A stretch of DNA of 37,754 nucleotides, from assembly GCA_003158115.1 (NCBI GenBank), contig PMGM01000055.1:1-37754 (forward strand). The letters are read 5' to 3'. Source of the DNA: Methanobacterium sp. GTDB lineage: Archaea; Methanobacteriota; Methanobacteria; Methanobacteriales; Methanobacteriaceae. The stretch's first letter is position 1; the number at the start of each line of letters is the position of its first letter. Below, piece by piece: positions 26,057 through 35,110 of the stretch. The notes under the pieces are model-generated. The model did not search any database. It was not told the origin of the DNA and saw nothing but the letters and a program-made list of their open reading frames with translations. A program made the position numbers and the translations under genes.

Positions 26057-26926
26057 TTAACTATATTGCTGTACAAGATTGGTTAAATAGTTATAGATGC
26101 TATGTAAGTAGTTCATTATTTGATCTATAATTCCACCAGATTTTGTGGCTTGATTTGTGGCATTTTGAAGCTGATTTTTGAAGTTTGTTAAACTGGACTG
26201 AGCTTTCTGTGAATCCGAAATTGTATTAGCAATTTGTTGTGCTTGTTGGTCTGTTAAATTTATATTCATGTTATTAGCAACGTTTACAACGATTACCTTA
26301 ATCTTAGTAGGATCTTGAAGATTCTGATTTTGGGCTTGATTTTTTATATTTGAAAATAGGTCAGCTATTTTATTTGGATCTACTCCAGTTTCATTTACAA
26401 TTTGAGTTTCAGTGTGCAGTTCTTCTGTGGCTGCTTTTTTTGCCTGTTCAGGTATTGGTGTTCCTACAGCTATTTCATAAGAATCAAGAACACCTGCAAG
26501 GGCAGCTTCTCCAGATGCTGAAATAGGAGATGTAACAACGACATATCCATTATTTATTCCACAAGATTCCAAAGCATTAGCATACATTTTAGGTGTTACA
26601 ACTGTTATCTTACTAGTATCAACAACCACATCAATTCCATGGTTGTAGCTTAAATCCACCATTGCACAAGAAAATATCTGGCTCGATGGGTAAGTATTTC
26701 CTGTAATATTGGTTGAAATTGCATTTACTTCGGAGGCGGTTACAACCTTGGAAGTAGCATCATCAATATTTTTACTGGTTTTTGATTGGAAGTAAGTGTT
26801 CACAGTATCTTTCAGATTTGCATTACCATAAGTTGTTTCTCCGTAGGTTACTGCAAAACCAGATGCACTATAAACCGGACTTAACATTATTATAATCAAA
26901 AATAATCCAATTAGTAACTTCTTCAT
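26057..26926 (-). CDS. Secreted DUF1002-like protein
   Basis: A 289-residue secreted protein with a signal peptide (MKKLLIGLFLIIIMLSPVYSA, cleavage likely near residue 21). The mature part matches DUF1002, a family I know mainly from Gram-positive bacteria (YpuA type): NHGIDVVVDTSKITVVTPKMYANAL, PISASGEAALAGVLDSYE, and a helical C-terminal half rich in Gln and Asn. It ends in an amphipathic or hydrophobic helix (IIDQIMNYLHSIYNYLTNL), which may rest on the membrane. The ATG at 26926 follows AAGGTGATT, a good ribosome binding site that itself lies in an upstream in-frame ATG (26941). Function is unknown. Confidence 0.8.
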   Translation of the reverse strand: MKKLLIGLFLIIIMLSPVYSASGFAVTYGETTYGNANLKDTVNTYFQSKTSKNIDDATSKVVTASEVNAISTNITGNTYPSSQIFSCAMVDLSYNHGIDVVVDTSKITVVTPKMYANALESCGINNGYVVVTSPISASGEAALAGVLDSYEIAVGTPIPEQAKKAATEELHTETQIVNETGVDPNKIADLFSNIKNQAQNQNLQDPTKIKVIVVNVANNMNINLTDQQAQQIANTISDSQKAQSSLTNFKNQLQNATNQATKSGGIIDQIMNYLHSIYNYLTNLVQQYS

Positions 26927-27148
26927 AACAATCACCTTCATTCATGGATCTTGATAATTTAACTTTAATCCTTCTCATTTATTGTTTATCTACTAATTAA
27001 ATCTATTGTTCTAAATCTTTAAAAGCCCTTAAAATCCTATTTAACTAGTGGTTTGGTTAATTTAACATATGTTATTTAATTCAATAAAAATATTGTTAGA
27101 TTATATTTTTGATGATGATTTTAATTCAAATCGTAAATTCTAGTTTCT

Positions 27149-28063
27149 TTATGATAATAATATAACTCTACTTTCGAATGCACTGTTAACGATTTCATAA
27201 TCACATAGTTCAGTAATAGATTCTGCGAAATTGAAAACATCTTCATTTGAGGGCATATTCTCTAATGCCAGCCTATCTCTAGAACTTCCAACGTACATAT
27301 ATGCTTTGATCTCAATAAAATCTGGGTTGGACTTTGTAATGATATCCGCATATTCTTGAGGATTTATCATATTATAATCCTTTACACATGTCATTCTTAA
27401 AACTGTTCTGCATTCGAAGCTTGATAAAAGATCCAGTGATTTGTTTAATCTTTCCCACCCACCTGATATTTGTGGTTGACAGACATCTTTATATATCTCC
27501 TTGTTTGGTGCGTCTAATGATATGTATAGTTGTGTAGGTTCAGTTTCAAGGTTTTCAAGTTTTGAAGGTGTCATTCCATTTGTAACAAGGAAAGTTGTAA
27601 AATCTCTTCTTTTAAACTCTGATATCAAATCATTTATACGGGGATAGAGCATGGGTTCCCCGGCAAGTGATATTGCCGCATTTTTAGGATCCTGAGATTC
27701 TTTAAGTTTTTTCTTATCTGCCATGGAGTTACCGAAGAAACCACACAACAAATTTCTTTGTAAATTTATACAATCGTCTATTATCCTTCCGGGTTCATCA
27801 AAATCTTCGTTCCATTCTGTTTTGGTTATTGAGATATCTCTCCAGCAGAATGAGCATTTTTGATGACAGAATGGAATACTCGGAGACATCTGGAGACATC
27901 TGTGACTTTCTATTCCATAGAATTTTTCCTTATAACAAACTCCTTCGTTGAGTAGGCTCTTCTTTGTCCAGTGACATACCTTGGCTGCAGCATGCTTTAA
28001 ATCACCTGCAAATCTGTAACCTTTTTTTTCAAGGGCTTTTATTTCTATTTCTGAGAGTGGCAT
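27149..28063 (-). CDS. taw1: tRNA 4-demethylwyosine synthase (radical SAM)
   Basis: Taw1 forms the tricyclic base imG-14 (4-demethylwyosine) from N1-methylguanosine-37 of tRNA-Phe using pyruvate. The 304 residues have a radical SAM cluster motif at Cys66, Cys70 and Cys73 (CHQKCSFC) and a second set Cys30, Cys43 and Cys56, spaced by 13, which is the auxiliary cluster spacing of archaeal TYW1. Other blocks are SLAGEPMLYPRIND, FLVTNGMTPSKLE and LYISLDAPNKEIY, where DA-P is near the substrate site. No flavodoxin domain is present, as expected for archaea. It is transcribed on the minus strand ahead of the DUF1002-like gene, with a 222-base spacer. Confidence 0.96.
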   Translation of the reverse strand: MPLSEIEIKALEKKGYRFAGDLKHAAAKVCHWTKKSLLNEGVCYKEKFYGIESHRCLQMSPSIPFCHQKCSFCWRDISITKTEWNEDFDEPGRIIDDCINLQRNLLCGFFGNSMADKKKLKESQDPKNAAISLAGEPMLYPRINDLISEFKRRDFTTFLVTNGMTPSKLENLETEPTQLYISLDAPNKEIYKDVCQPQISGGWERLNKSLDLLSSFECRTVLRMTCVKDYNMINPQEYADIITKSNPDFIEIKAYMYVGSSRDRLALENMPSNEDVFNFAESITELCDYEIVNSAFESRVILLS

Positions 28064-28440
28064 TGTTGATCCTTTTTATTAATATAATTTCAGTAGGTCT
28101 TGCTTTAAAATATCTTGAAAATAAAAAAAATTAACTTAATTTCAATCTACTTTCTAATCTAATTACTTTTAGATACATTTGACCTAATATATATTATACC
28201 ATTAAATTTTAATGAAATATGAATAAACTCTCAATTATAGATTTTTTTAATAATGATACTATCTTACTAGAATCATATATTATGAGTTTAAAAATTAATT
28301 TAGCAGAAGATTACCTTAAAATTATGGTTAATTTAACTGGATACAATTGTTTACTCAATTAATTACCACAATATTTTTATATTCCCTAATTAAGAATAAG
28401 ATTATAAAATTGTGTATACGCTTTTTTTGGAGGTTAAACA
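28064..28440. other. Divergent spacer between taw1 and tpiA
   Basis: 377 AT-rich bases with no supportable gene. A TATA-like TTTTTATATT at 28374-28383 lies about 60 bases before tpiA and could drive tpiA and pgk. I see no structured RNA. Confidence 0.4.
28374..28383 (+). promoter_or_regulatory. TATA-like box before tpiA
   Basis: TTTTTATATT about 60 bases before the tpiA ATG would give a leader of about 30 bases containing the strong TTGGAGG ribosome binding site. Sequence match only. Confidence 0.35.
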
Positions 28441-29121
28441 ATGGATAAAATAAAGAGAACTCCAATAGTAATTTTAAATTTCAAAACTTACTTGGAATCT
28501 ACTGGAAATAATGCTTTAAAACTTGCAATGGCTTCTGAAATAGTCGCAGAAGAAACTGGTGTAAACATAATAATAGCACCTCAAAGTTCTGATATCTACA
28601 GATTATCAAATGAAGTTAAAATTCCTGTTTTTGCCCAGCATGTAGATGCTGTTAATCCTGGCGGACATACTGGAAGTGGCCTGATTGAGTGTATTAAGGA
28701 AGCAGGGGCAGTCGGTTGTTTGGTAAACCATTCAGAACAGAGGATGAAACTGGCTGACATGGATGTGGTGGTAAAGAAGGCAACAGAAAAAAGTATGGTG
28801 AGTGTGCTTTGTACCAACAACATTGAAACAAGTGCAGCTGCATCAACATTAAAACCGGATTTCGTGGCAATAGAACCACCTGAACTGATAGGATCAGGGA
28901 TACCTGTTTCAAATGCAGAACCCGAGATTGTTGAGGGAACAGTTAATATTATACATGATATAAACCCTAAAATATCTGTTCTCTGTGGTGCAGGTATTTC
29001 CACAGGAGAAGATATGAGGGCGGCAATGGATCTGGGTGCCGAGGGTGTTCTACTCGCATCGGGAATAATAATGGCAAAAGATCCTAAAGAAGCATTATTA
29101 AATCTTGTAAGCAAGATATAA
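28441..29121 (+). CDS. tpiA: Triosephosphate isomerase (archaeal short form)
   Basis: This enzyme interconverts glyceraldehyde-3-phosphate and dihydroxyacetone phosphate, here mainly for gluconeogenesis. The 226 residues are the compact archaeal TIM, about 25 shorter than bacterial forms. The catalytic residues are present: Asn13 and Lys15 in ILNFKTYLES, His97 in CLVNHSEQR and Glu145 in IEPPELIG. The phosphate loops near the C-terminus (LCGAGISTGEDM and GVLLASGII) are intact. A TTGGAGG site sits 7 bases before ATG 28441. pgk follows 62 bases downstream. Confidence 0.97.
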   Translation: MDKIKRTPIVILNFKTYLESTGNNALKLAMASEIVAEETGVNIIIAPQSSDIYRLSNEVKIPVFAQHVDAVNPGGHTGSGLIECIKEAGAVGCLVNHSEQRMKLADMDVVVKKATEKSMVSVLCTNNIETSAAASTLKPDFVAIEPPELIGSGIPVSNAEPEIVEGTVNIIHDINPKISVLCGAGISTGEDMRAAMDLGAEGVLLASGIIMAKDPKEALLNLVSKI

Positions 29122-29183
29122 GTCAATGAATTTAATTTGTTTGTATTAATAAATCGAACCTAAATATAATAAGCGGTGAATGG

Positions 29184-30410
29184 ATGGCAATTGATTTTTA
29201 TACCATAGATGATTTTGATTTAGACAATAAGACAGTTCTTGTAAGAGTTGACATAAACTCCCCTGTAGATCCAAGTACTGGACTCATACTGGACGATACT
29301 AGGATAAGACTGCACTCGGAAACCATAGAAGAACTCTCTAAAAAGGGTGCTAAGACTGTTGTTTTGGCACATCAAAGCAGACCTGGTAAAAAAGATTTTA
29401 CAACCTTGAAACAGCATGCAGAATCACTTTCTAAGATCTTGAACCACAAAGTTGACTATGTGGATGATATATTTGGAAGCAATGCAATAAAAGCCATAAA
29501 AAAACTGAAAAGGGGAGATATTCTTCTTTTGGAAAATGTGCGTTTTTATTCAGAAGAAATTTTAAGAAGAGACCCAAAAATCCAGTCTGAAACACATATG
29601 GTTCAGAAGTTATCACCCCTTGCAGACTACTTTGTAAACGATGCTTTTGCAGCTGCACACAGGTCCCAACCATCACTGGTAGGATTTGCATTCATGTTAC
29701 CCTCAGCAGCCGGAAGAATAATGGAAAGAGAACTTAAAGCACTTTACACAGCAATGGATAATGTTAAAAAGCCTTGTATTTATATTTTAGGCGGTGTAAA
29801 AGTTGATGATTCTATCATGGTCATGGAAAATGTTCTGGAAAATGGAAGTGCAGACTATATTTTGACAACAGGATTAGTTGCAAACATATTCCTATGGGGA
29901 TCTGGTGTAGAGATTGGAAAATGTAACAAAGACTTTATAGTAAGTAAGGGCTATTGTGATTTTGTTAAAAAATCTAAAAAGCTCCTGAAGAATTATGGTG
30001 AACAAATAATCATACCAAAAGATGTTGCAGTTTGTATAAGGAATAAGAGAGTTGAATTTTCTGTTGATGAAATTCCTGACAAACCAATATACGATATTGG
30101 TACAGAAACAATAACTGAATATGCGGGATATATCAGGAAAGCAGAAACATTATTTGCAAATGGGCCAGCTGGAGTTTTTGAGAAGGAAGAATTCAATATA
30201 GGTACCGATGATATATTGAATGCAATAGCATCTTCAAATGCTTTTTCAATTATAGGTGGAGGCCATCTCGCAGCTGCCGCAAATCAGATGGGACTCTCAA
30301 AGGGTATATCCCATATAAGCAGTGGGGGAGGAGCATCAATTAATCTGCTTGCTGGTGAAGATTTGCCCGTAGTTGAAGTTTTAAGGGAACGTGCAACTAA
30401 GAAATTATGA
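29184..30410 (+). CDS. pgk: Phosphoglycerate kinase
   Basis: Phosphoglycerate kinase transfers phosphate between 1,3-bisphosphoglycerate and ADP; in this organism it probably runs toward sugar synthesis. The 408 residues match archaeal PGK length. Signature blocks are VLVRVDINSP with VLAHQSRPG at the substrate site, LLENVRFYSEE, DYFVNDAFAAAHRSQPS, the hinge region GGVKVDDSI, FANGPAGVFEKEEF, and the nucleotide-side glycine loop SIIGGGHLAAAANQ. A GGTGA lies a few bases before ATG 29184. It probably forms a unit with tpiA. Confidence 0.97.
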   Translation: MAIDFYTIDDFDLDNKTVLVRVDINSPVDPSTGLILDDTRIRLHSETIEELSKKGAKTVVLAHQSRPGKKDFTTLKQHAESLSKILNHKVDYVDDIFGSNAIKAIKKLKRGDILLLENVRFYSEEILRRDPKIQSETHMVQKLSPLADYFVNDAFAAAHRSQPSLVGFAFMLPSAAGRIMERELKALYTAMDNVKKPCIYILGGVKVDDSIMVMENVLENGSADYILTTGLVANIFLWGSGVEIGKCNKDFIVSKGYCDFVKKSKKLLKNYGEQIIIPKDVAVCIRNKRVEFSVDEIPDKPIYDIGTETITEYAGYIRKAETLFANGPAGVFEKEEFNIGTDDILNAIASSNAFSIIGGGHLAAAANQMGLSKGISHISSGGGASINLLAGEDLPVVEVLRERATKKL

Positions 30411-30449
30411 AAACTAAGGATATGGGCTATAAATTAAGTTTATATCTAC

Positions 30450-30487
30450 TTTTTAGGGTTTTTGATATTTCTTTAAATAATTTTTTT
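30450..30487 (+). terminator. T-rich terminator after pgk
   Basis: Three T runs (30450-30454, 30459-30463 and seven T at 30481-30487) within 80 bases of the pgk stop fit archaeal oligo-T termination before the tRNA cluster. The remaining 170 bases up to the first tRNA hold a TATA-like TATTTAAG near 30630 and nothing else clear. Confidence 0.45.
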
Positions 30488-30656
30488 ATGAAGGACTAAC
30501 TATATTAGGGGGAAGGGTATTATATGGGATGGTGTACGATATATGGAAGGTGCACTACTAAATTTACTGAATTAATACAATTAACTGGTAATGCATAAAT
30601 AAAATTCTGAAAATCAGAATACCCAAAACTATTTAAGTTAATATGTCATATACCTA

Positions 30657-30735
<79 letters not shown>

Positions 30736-30769
30736 CTAAGCCAAGTATTTATTGGCTTATAAATCATTC

Positions 30770-30850
<81 letters not shown>

Positions 30851-30856
30851 CATTAT

Positions 30857-30930
30857 CCCGCCTTAGCTCAATTTGGCAGAGCATCGGACTGTAGATCCGA
30901 GGGTTGCTGGTTCAAGTCCGGCAGGCGGGA
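30857..30930 (+). tRNA. tRNA-Tyr (anticodon GTA)
   Basis: The acceptor stem CCCGCCT pairs with AGGCGGG, discriminator A; the C1-G72 pair is the archaeal tyrosine identity pair. The anticodon stem TCGGA/TCCGA encloses the loop CTGTAGA with anticodon GTA. No intron and no encoded CCA. Only 8 bases separate it from tRNA-Pro. Confidence 0.95.
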
Positions 30931-30993
30931 TTTTGCTATTCAATTAATTGTTCAAACGATATTGCCATACATCGTAAGAGAGGAGACACTATA

Positions 30994-31007
30994 CAAAAGT
31001 TTATATA
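30994..31007 (+). promoter_or_regulatory. BRE/TATA-like element between tRNA-Tyr and tRNA-Asp
   Basis: CAAAAG followed by TTTATATA (31000-31007) is a near-ideal archaeal BRE plus TATA box, 80-90 bases before tRNA-Asp. A second box, TATTTAAG (about 31038-31045), lies closer. Together they imply that tRNA-Asp and tRNA-Lys (and perhaps rpoH) start a new transcript. Confidence 0.5.
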
Positions 31008-31088
31008 CTATCAAACAATAAGTTTGTTAAAGGAAAAGTATTTAAGCATGCATAGGTATAACTCCTTATACTCTCATTCTTTAGAGCT

Positions 31089-31160
31089 GCCCTGGTGGTG
31101 TAGGGGCTATCATGCAGGCCTGTCGAGCCTGCGACTCGGGTTCAAATCCCGGCCAGGGCG
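31089..31160 (+). tRNA. tRNA-Asp (anticodon GTC)
   Basis: The acceptor stem GCCCTGG pairs with CCAGGGC, discriminator G, the identity base of tRNA-Asp. The anticodon stem CAGGC/GCCTG encloses CTGTCGA with anticodon GTC. The T-arm is TCGGGTTCAAATCCCGG. No encoded CCA. Confidence 0.95.
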
Positions 31161-31169
31161 TTTGATTGT

Positions 31170-31243
31170 GGGCCCGTAGCTCAGTCTGGGAGAGCGCTCG
31201 GCTTTTAACCGAGTGGCCGCGGGTTCAATTCCCGTCGGGCCCG
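31170..31243 (+). tRNA. tRNA-Lys (anticodon TTT)
   Basis: The acceptor stem GGGCCCG pairs with CGGGCCC, discriminator G. The anticodon stem CTCGG/CCGAG encloses CTTTTAA with anticodon TTT. The T-arm is CGGGTTCAATTCCCG. No encoded CCA. It ends 28 bases before rpoH, so tRNA and rpoH may share a primary transcript. Confidence 0.95.
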
Positions 31244-31271
31244 TTCTTAATTTTTAACTGGAGGATAAATT

Positions 31272-31505
31272 GTGAAAAAAGATATTTTAAAACACAAATT
31301 GGTTCCAGATCATACTATTTTATCAGAAACAGAAGCTAAAAAAGTAGTGAAAGATTTGAAGGTTCATCCTGAACAGCTACCAAAGATAAAGGTTGATGAT
31401 CCTGTTGCTAAAGCTATTGAAGCTAAGCCTGGAGATATTCTTCAAATAACGAGAAAAAGCCATACTGCTGGAAAATTCGTTACATATCGTTTGGTATTGG
31501 AATAG
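31272..31505 (+). CDS. rpoH: DNA-directed RNA polymerase subunit H (Rpb5 C-terminal homologue)
   Basis: A 77-residue RNA polymerase subunit corresponding to the C-terminal assembly domain of eukaryotic Rpb5; it sits at the lower jaw on A'/A''. Typical blocks are KHKLVPDHTILSE at the start, LPKIKVDDPVAKAI in the middle and GDILQITRKSHTAG with YRLVLE at the end. The start is GTG 31272 behind GGAGG. It leads the usual archaeal order H-B''-B'-A'. The length is normal. Confidence 0.97.
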   Translation: MKKDILKHKLVPDHTILSETEAKKVVKDLKVHPEQLPKIKVDDPVAKAIEAKPGDILQITRKSHTAGKFVTYRLVLE

Positions 31506-31558
31506 TTGGTACTGGAATTTGTTTAGACTAATTTAGTAATATAATTGTATAAAATTTG

Positions 31559-31612
31559 AAATCGAATTGTTTTTTGGAGGAGTTTAAATCGAATTGTTTT
31601 TTGGAGGAATTT
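31559..31612 (+). repeat. 27-base tandem duplication containing two ribosome binding sites before rpoB2
   Basis: Two adjacent 27-base units (31559-31585 and 31586-31612) differ at one base (G at 31582, A at 31609). Each carries six T then GGAGG. Only the second GGAGG (31603-31607) is at a proper distance from the ATG at 31614; the first (31576-31580) has no start codon behind it. The near-identity indicates a recent duplication or selection to keep both copies. Confidence 0.9.
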
Positions 31613-31613
31613 A

Positions 31614-33116
31614 ATGGTAGAAAATGCATGGAAACTAGTTGATGCATTTTTTGATGAATACAAATTGGTAGACCACCACATCAAATCCTACAACGACTTT
31701 GTCAATCACAGAATACAGGATATAATTGATATAACAGAGCCTATTGTCCTTGAACAAGGCGAATATACTATCAAGACTGGGAATGTGGAGATCAGGAAAC
31801 CTTTTATTAAAGAGGCAGATGGATCGAACAGTAAAATATTTCCTACCGAGGCAAGACTAAGAAACCTGACCTATTCAGCACACATGTACCTCGAAATGGC
31901 TTTAACTAAGAAGGGTGATGAAGAGCAAGACATGGAAAAGGTTTACATTGGTGAGCTACCTGTAATGTTGAAATCAAATATATGTCATCTCAACGGTTTA
32001 ACAGAAGATGAAATCGAGGATGTTGGTGAAGATCCACAAGATCCTGGAGGATACTTCATAGTCAATGGATCCGAGAGGGCAATTGTAACTATGGAAGAGA
32101 TCGCACCCAACAAGATAATCCTTGAGAGAATAGGTGAGAAAGAGGATCGACGTGCAAGAGCCATTGTAACATCGATAAAAAGTGGATTTAGGGCACGTAT
32201 TACCCTAGAATACAGAAAACCACGTAAAAAAGGCGTTTTTTTAAGAATTTCATTCCCTTATGTACCTGGGGAAATACCATTGGTTGTTCTTTTAAGGGCT
32301 CTTGGATTTGAAACAGACCAAGATTTGGTTACAAGTGTTTCAGATGAAAATGATATACAATTCCTTCTAATAGATGATATACAAACCTCTGAAATAATGA
32401 CCCAGTATGATGCAATCAAATATATTGGTAACAGGGTTGCGAAGGGTATGACAGAGGAGTACAGAATCAAAAGAGCAGAAGATGTTATTGATAAATATCT
32501 ATTGCCTCATATTGGTGTAGAACCCGAAAGAAGAGCAGAAAAAGCTACTTATTTAGCTGAAATGACAGAGATGCTTCTTCAAGTTGTTTTCGAGAAAAGG
32601 GAACCACACGACAAGGACCATTATGCCAACAAAAGGCTCAGAGTATCTGGAGATCTAATGGAAGATCTATTCAGAGTAGCATTCACTAGTTTAACAAGAG
32701 ATATGACTTATCAGCTTGAAAGAAGTCTAGCAAGAGGTAAGGAACCATCCGTAAAGCAAGCTGTTCGTTCAGATGTGTTAACAGAGAATATAAAACATGC
32801 AATAGCCACAGGAAACTGGGTCGGAGGACGTGCAGGTGTAAGCCAACTACTCGACAGAACAAGTTACATGGGAACTTTATCTCACCTTAAAAGGGTTGTA
32901 TCTCCATTAAGTAGGAGTCAGCCTCACTTTGAAGCTCGTGATTTGCATCCTACGCAGTTTGGAAAAATATGTCCCAACGAAACACCAGAGGGGCCTAACT
33001 GTGGGCTGGTGAAAAACCTTGCAATATTATCCAAGATATCAGAAGGCTCTGATCCTGAGGAACTTGAAGCGGTAATCAAAAAGATGGGGACTATCAACCC
33101 AGTAAAATCTTTATAG
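31614..33116 (+). CDS. rpoB2: DNA-directed RNA polymerase subunit B''
   Basis: This is the N-terminal half of the second-largest RNA polymerase subunit (bacterial beta, Rpb2), split in methanogens. The 500 residues cover the protrusion, lobe and fork. Visible blocks are GYFIVNGSERAIVTMEE, APNKIILERIG, KRLRVSGDLMEDLF, the fork-region RTSYMGTLSHLKRVVSPL and the end DLHPTQFGKICPNETPEGPNCGLVKNLA. The end fits the natural B''/B' break. A duplicated ribosome binding region lies upstream, and a 136-base spacer separates it from rpoB1, longer than needed in an operon. Confidence 0.97.
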   Translation: MVENAWKLVDAFFDEYKLVDHHIKSYNDFVNHRIQDIIDITEPIVLEQGEYTIKTGNVEIRKPFIKEADGSNSKIFPTEARLRNLTYSAHMYLEMALTKKGDEEQDMEKVYIGELPVMLKSNICHLNGLTEDEIEDVGEDPQDPGGYFIVNGSERAIVTMEEIAPNKIILERIGEKEDRRARAIVTSIKSGFRARITLEYRKPRKKGVFLRISFPYVPGEIPLVVLLRALGFETDQDLVTSVSDENDIQFLLIDDIQTSEIMTQYDAIKYIGNRVAKGMTEEYRIKRAEDVIDKYLLPHIGVEPERRAEKATYLAEMTEMLLQVVFEKREPHDKDHYANKRLRVSGDLMEDLFRVAFTSLTRDMTYQLERSLARGKEPSVKQAVRSDVLTENIKHAIATGNWVGGRAGVSQLLDRTSYMGTLSHLKRVVSPLSRSQPHFEARDLHPTQFGKICPNETPEGPNCGLVKNLAILSKISEGSDPEELEAVIKKMGTINPVKSL

Positions 33117-33224
33117 ACCAATTAATGATAATCCAGAAGGATAATCAATGTTGTTCAAAATTGGAGTTTGTTGAGAATTAAAATGCAAACATTCGCGTGT
33201 TTTAAATTAATGAATCTCATCAAA

Positions 33225-33245
33225 CCCAAAAATCCTTTTTGGGGG
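33225..33245 (+). promoter_or_regulatory. Hairpin sequestering the rpoB1 ribosome binding site
   Basis: CCCAAAAA (33225-33232) and TTTTTGGG (33236-33243) form a perfect 8-bp stem with a 3-base TCC loop. The 3' arm includes three of the five G residues of the only ribosome binding site (GGGGG, 33241-33245) ahead of the rpoB1 GTG at 33253. When folded it should limit initiation at rpoB1. Confidence 0.65.
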
Positions 33246-33252
33246 CAAATTT

Positions 33253-35064
33253 GTGAAAAAATCCAAAATATATATTAACGGTAAGATCATCGGGACATGT
33301 GATGATCCAGAAGACTTTGTAACATCCATGAGGGAAAAACGAAGATCTGGTGAGGTATCCCCCGAGATGAACATAACCCACTATCATGAAACAGACGAAA
33401 TATACCTGTTCACAGATCCAGGTAGAACCCGGAGACCACTCATAGTTGTTGAGGATGGAGTTTCAAAATTAACTGAAGAACATATCCAAAAGCTTGAAGA
33501 AGGCGAGATGGGATGGGACAATCTAATAAGTCAAGGAATAATTGAATATATGGATGCTGAAGAGGAAGAAAATTCATATATATCCATGTTTCAAGCAGAT
33601 ATCAATGAATTCCATACCCACCTTGAAATTGATCCATCAACAATGCTAGGAATATGTGCAGGAATTATTCCATTTGCAAACCATAACTCCTCACCAAGAA
33701 ATACTATGGAAGCCGGTATGACAAAACAGGCACTAGGTTTGTATGTTTCAAATTACAACATGAGGACAGATACACGTGCACATTTACTACACCATCCTCA
33801 AGTACCTCTTGTTAAAACTAAGAGTATGGACGCAACAAAATATGACAAACGTCCATCAGGACAGAACTTTGTTGTTGCTGTTATGTCCTACGAAGGTTAC
33901 AACATGGAAGATGCACTCATACTTAACAAAGCATCCATAGAACGGGGACTTGCAAGATCATCCTTTTTCAGATCATATGAAGCTTCAGAAAGACGTTATC
34001 CTGGAGGACAGGAAGATAAGTTTGAGGTTCCTGAGAACATTGTTAGAGGATACAGATCTGAAGAAGTTTATAGGCATCTAGATGAAGATGGAATAGTTAA
34101 TCCTGAAGTTGAAGTAACTTCTGGGGATGTTTTAATTGGAAAGACATCACCACCAAGGTTCCTTGAAGAGATTGATGAATTCGGAACCGTTGCAGAAAGA
34201 AGACGTGAAACTTCTGTTACTGTTAGGCATGGAGAACATGGAGTTGTCGATGCAGTGCTTTTAACAGAAACTGTTGAAGGAAGTAAACTGGCAAAAATAA
34301 GAGTCAGAGACCAGAGACAGCCTGAATTTGGTGATAAATTTGCATCAAGACATGGACAGAAAGGTGTTGTAGGTCTTATAGTTTCACAGGAAAATATGCC
34401 CTTCACAGAAGAAGGAGTGGTTCCAGATTTAATTATAAACCCACACGCAATTCCGTCAAGGATGTCTGTTGGCCAGGTTATTGAGATGTTAGCAGGTAAA
34501 GCCGGTACCATGGAAGGTCAAAGAATGGATGGTACACCATTTGGTGGGCAGCAGGAAGCTGAAATAATGGAACTGTTAAAAAATAATGGTTTCGAAACAG
34601 CGGGTCGTGAATCACTTTATAATGGAATAACAGGTGAAAGAATAGAAGCTGAAATATTCGTTGGAGTTGCTTTCTACCAGAAACTACATCATATGACTGC
34701 AGATAAAGTATATGCTAGGTCAAGAGGACCTGTACAAGTTTTAACAAGACAGCCAACTGAAGGTAGAGCAAGAGAAGGTGGTTTAAGATTTGGAGAGATG
34801 GAAAGGGACTGTCTTATTGCACACGGTGCAGCTCTAGCACTAAAAGAAAGGCTTTTAGATGAATCTGACAAATATGAAGCTCTTGTATGTCAAGAATGTG
34901 GAATGATAGCCATATATGATAGGATAAGGGACAAAAAGTACTGTGCAATATGTGGTGAATCAGAAACATTCCCTGTTGAAATTTCATATGCATTCAAACT
35001 TTTACTCGACGAACTCAAGAGCCTATGTATATTCCCTAAATTAGTTCTTGAAGATAAAGCATAA
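33253..35064 (+). CDS. rpoB1: DNA-directed RNA polymerase subunit B'
   Basis: This is the C-terminal half of the second-largest RNA polymerase subunit. The 603 residues include [18 protein letters not shown] at the start, [19 protein letters not shown], the hybrid-binding [38 protein letters not shown] with active-site contacts, [12 protein letters not shown], and a C-terminal zinc site (CQECG with CAICG) in the clamp. The start is GTG 33253. The GGGGG ribosome binding site lies in a perfect hairpin, and the spacer to rpoB2 is 136 bases. The 65-base gap to rpoA1 contains a second strong hairpin. Confidence 0.97.
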   Translation: MKKSKIYINGKIIGTCDDPEDFVTSMREKRRSGEVSPEMNITHYHETDEIYLFTDPGRTRRPLIVVEDGVSKLTEEHIQKLEEGEMGWDNLISQGIIEYMDAEEEENSYISMFQADINEFHTHLEIDPSTMLGICAGIIPFANHNSSPRNTMEAGMTKQALGLYVSNYNMRTDTRAHLLHHPQVPLVKTKSMDATKYDKRPSGQNFVVAVMSYEGYNMEDALILNKASIERGLARSSFFRSYEASERRYPGGQEDKFEVPENIVRGYRSEEVYRHLDEDGIVNPEVEVTSGDVLIGKTSPPRFLEEIDEFGTVAERRRETSVTVRHGEHGVVDAVLLTETVEGSKLAKIRVRDQRQPEFGDKFASRHGQKGVVGLIVSQENMPFTEEGVVPDLIINPHAIPSRMSVGQVIEMLAGKAGTMEGQRMDGTPFGGQQEAEIMELLKNNGFETAGRESLYNGITGERIEAEIFVGVAFYQKLHHMTADKVYARSRGPVQVLTRQPTEGRAREGGLRFGEMERDCLIAHGAALALKERLLDESDKYEALVCQECGMIAIYDRIRDKKYCAICGESETFPVEISYAFKLLLDELKSLCIFPKLVLEDKA

Positions 35065-35077
35065 GGGCGAACAGTAA

Positions 35078-35110
35078 GCCGATATGTGTTGAAATAAAAC
35101 ACATAACGGC
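35078..35110 (+). promoter_or_regulatory. Stem-loop between rpoB1 and rpoA1
   Basis: GCCG (35078-35081) and ATGTGTT (35084-35090) pair with AACACAT (35098-35104) and CGGC (35107-35110). This gives 11 base pairs with one 2-by-2 internal loop and a 7-base GAAATAA loop. It stands about 11 bases before the GGAG ribosome binding site of rpoA1, so it leaves the site free. It could be an RNA processing or stability element. No T run follows, so it is not a standard terminator. Confidence 0.65.

Noticed and set aside
28596..29126. A 176-codon minus-strand open frame inside tpiA
   Set aside because: It is a shadow of a firmly identified gene on the other strand; its Ser/Pro-rich translation has no recognisable domain.
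30904..31179. A 91-codon plus-strand open frame across the tRNA cluster
   Set aside because: It runs through tRNA-Tyr and tRNA-Asp sequence and shows no protein-like composition or family resemblance.
33114..33253. Possible frameshift splitting an rpoB gene in two
   Set aside because: The B''/B' split is native in methanogens, both halves have family lengths and natural ends, and rpoB1 has its own start and ribosome binding site.
34068..34511. A 147-codon minus-strand open frame inside rpoB1
   Set aside because: It lies fully within the conserved RNA polymerase coding region and is a reverse-frame artefact of biased codon use.
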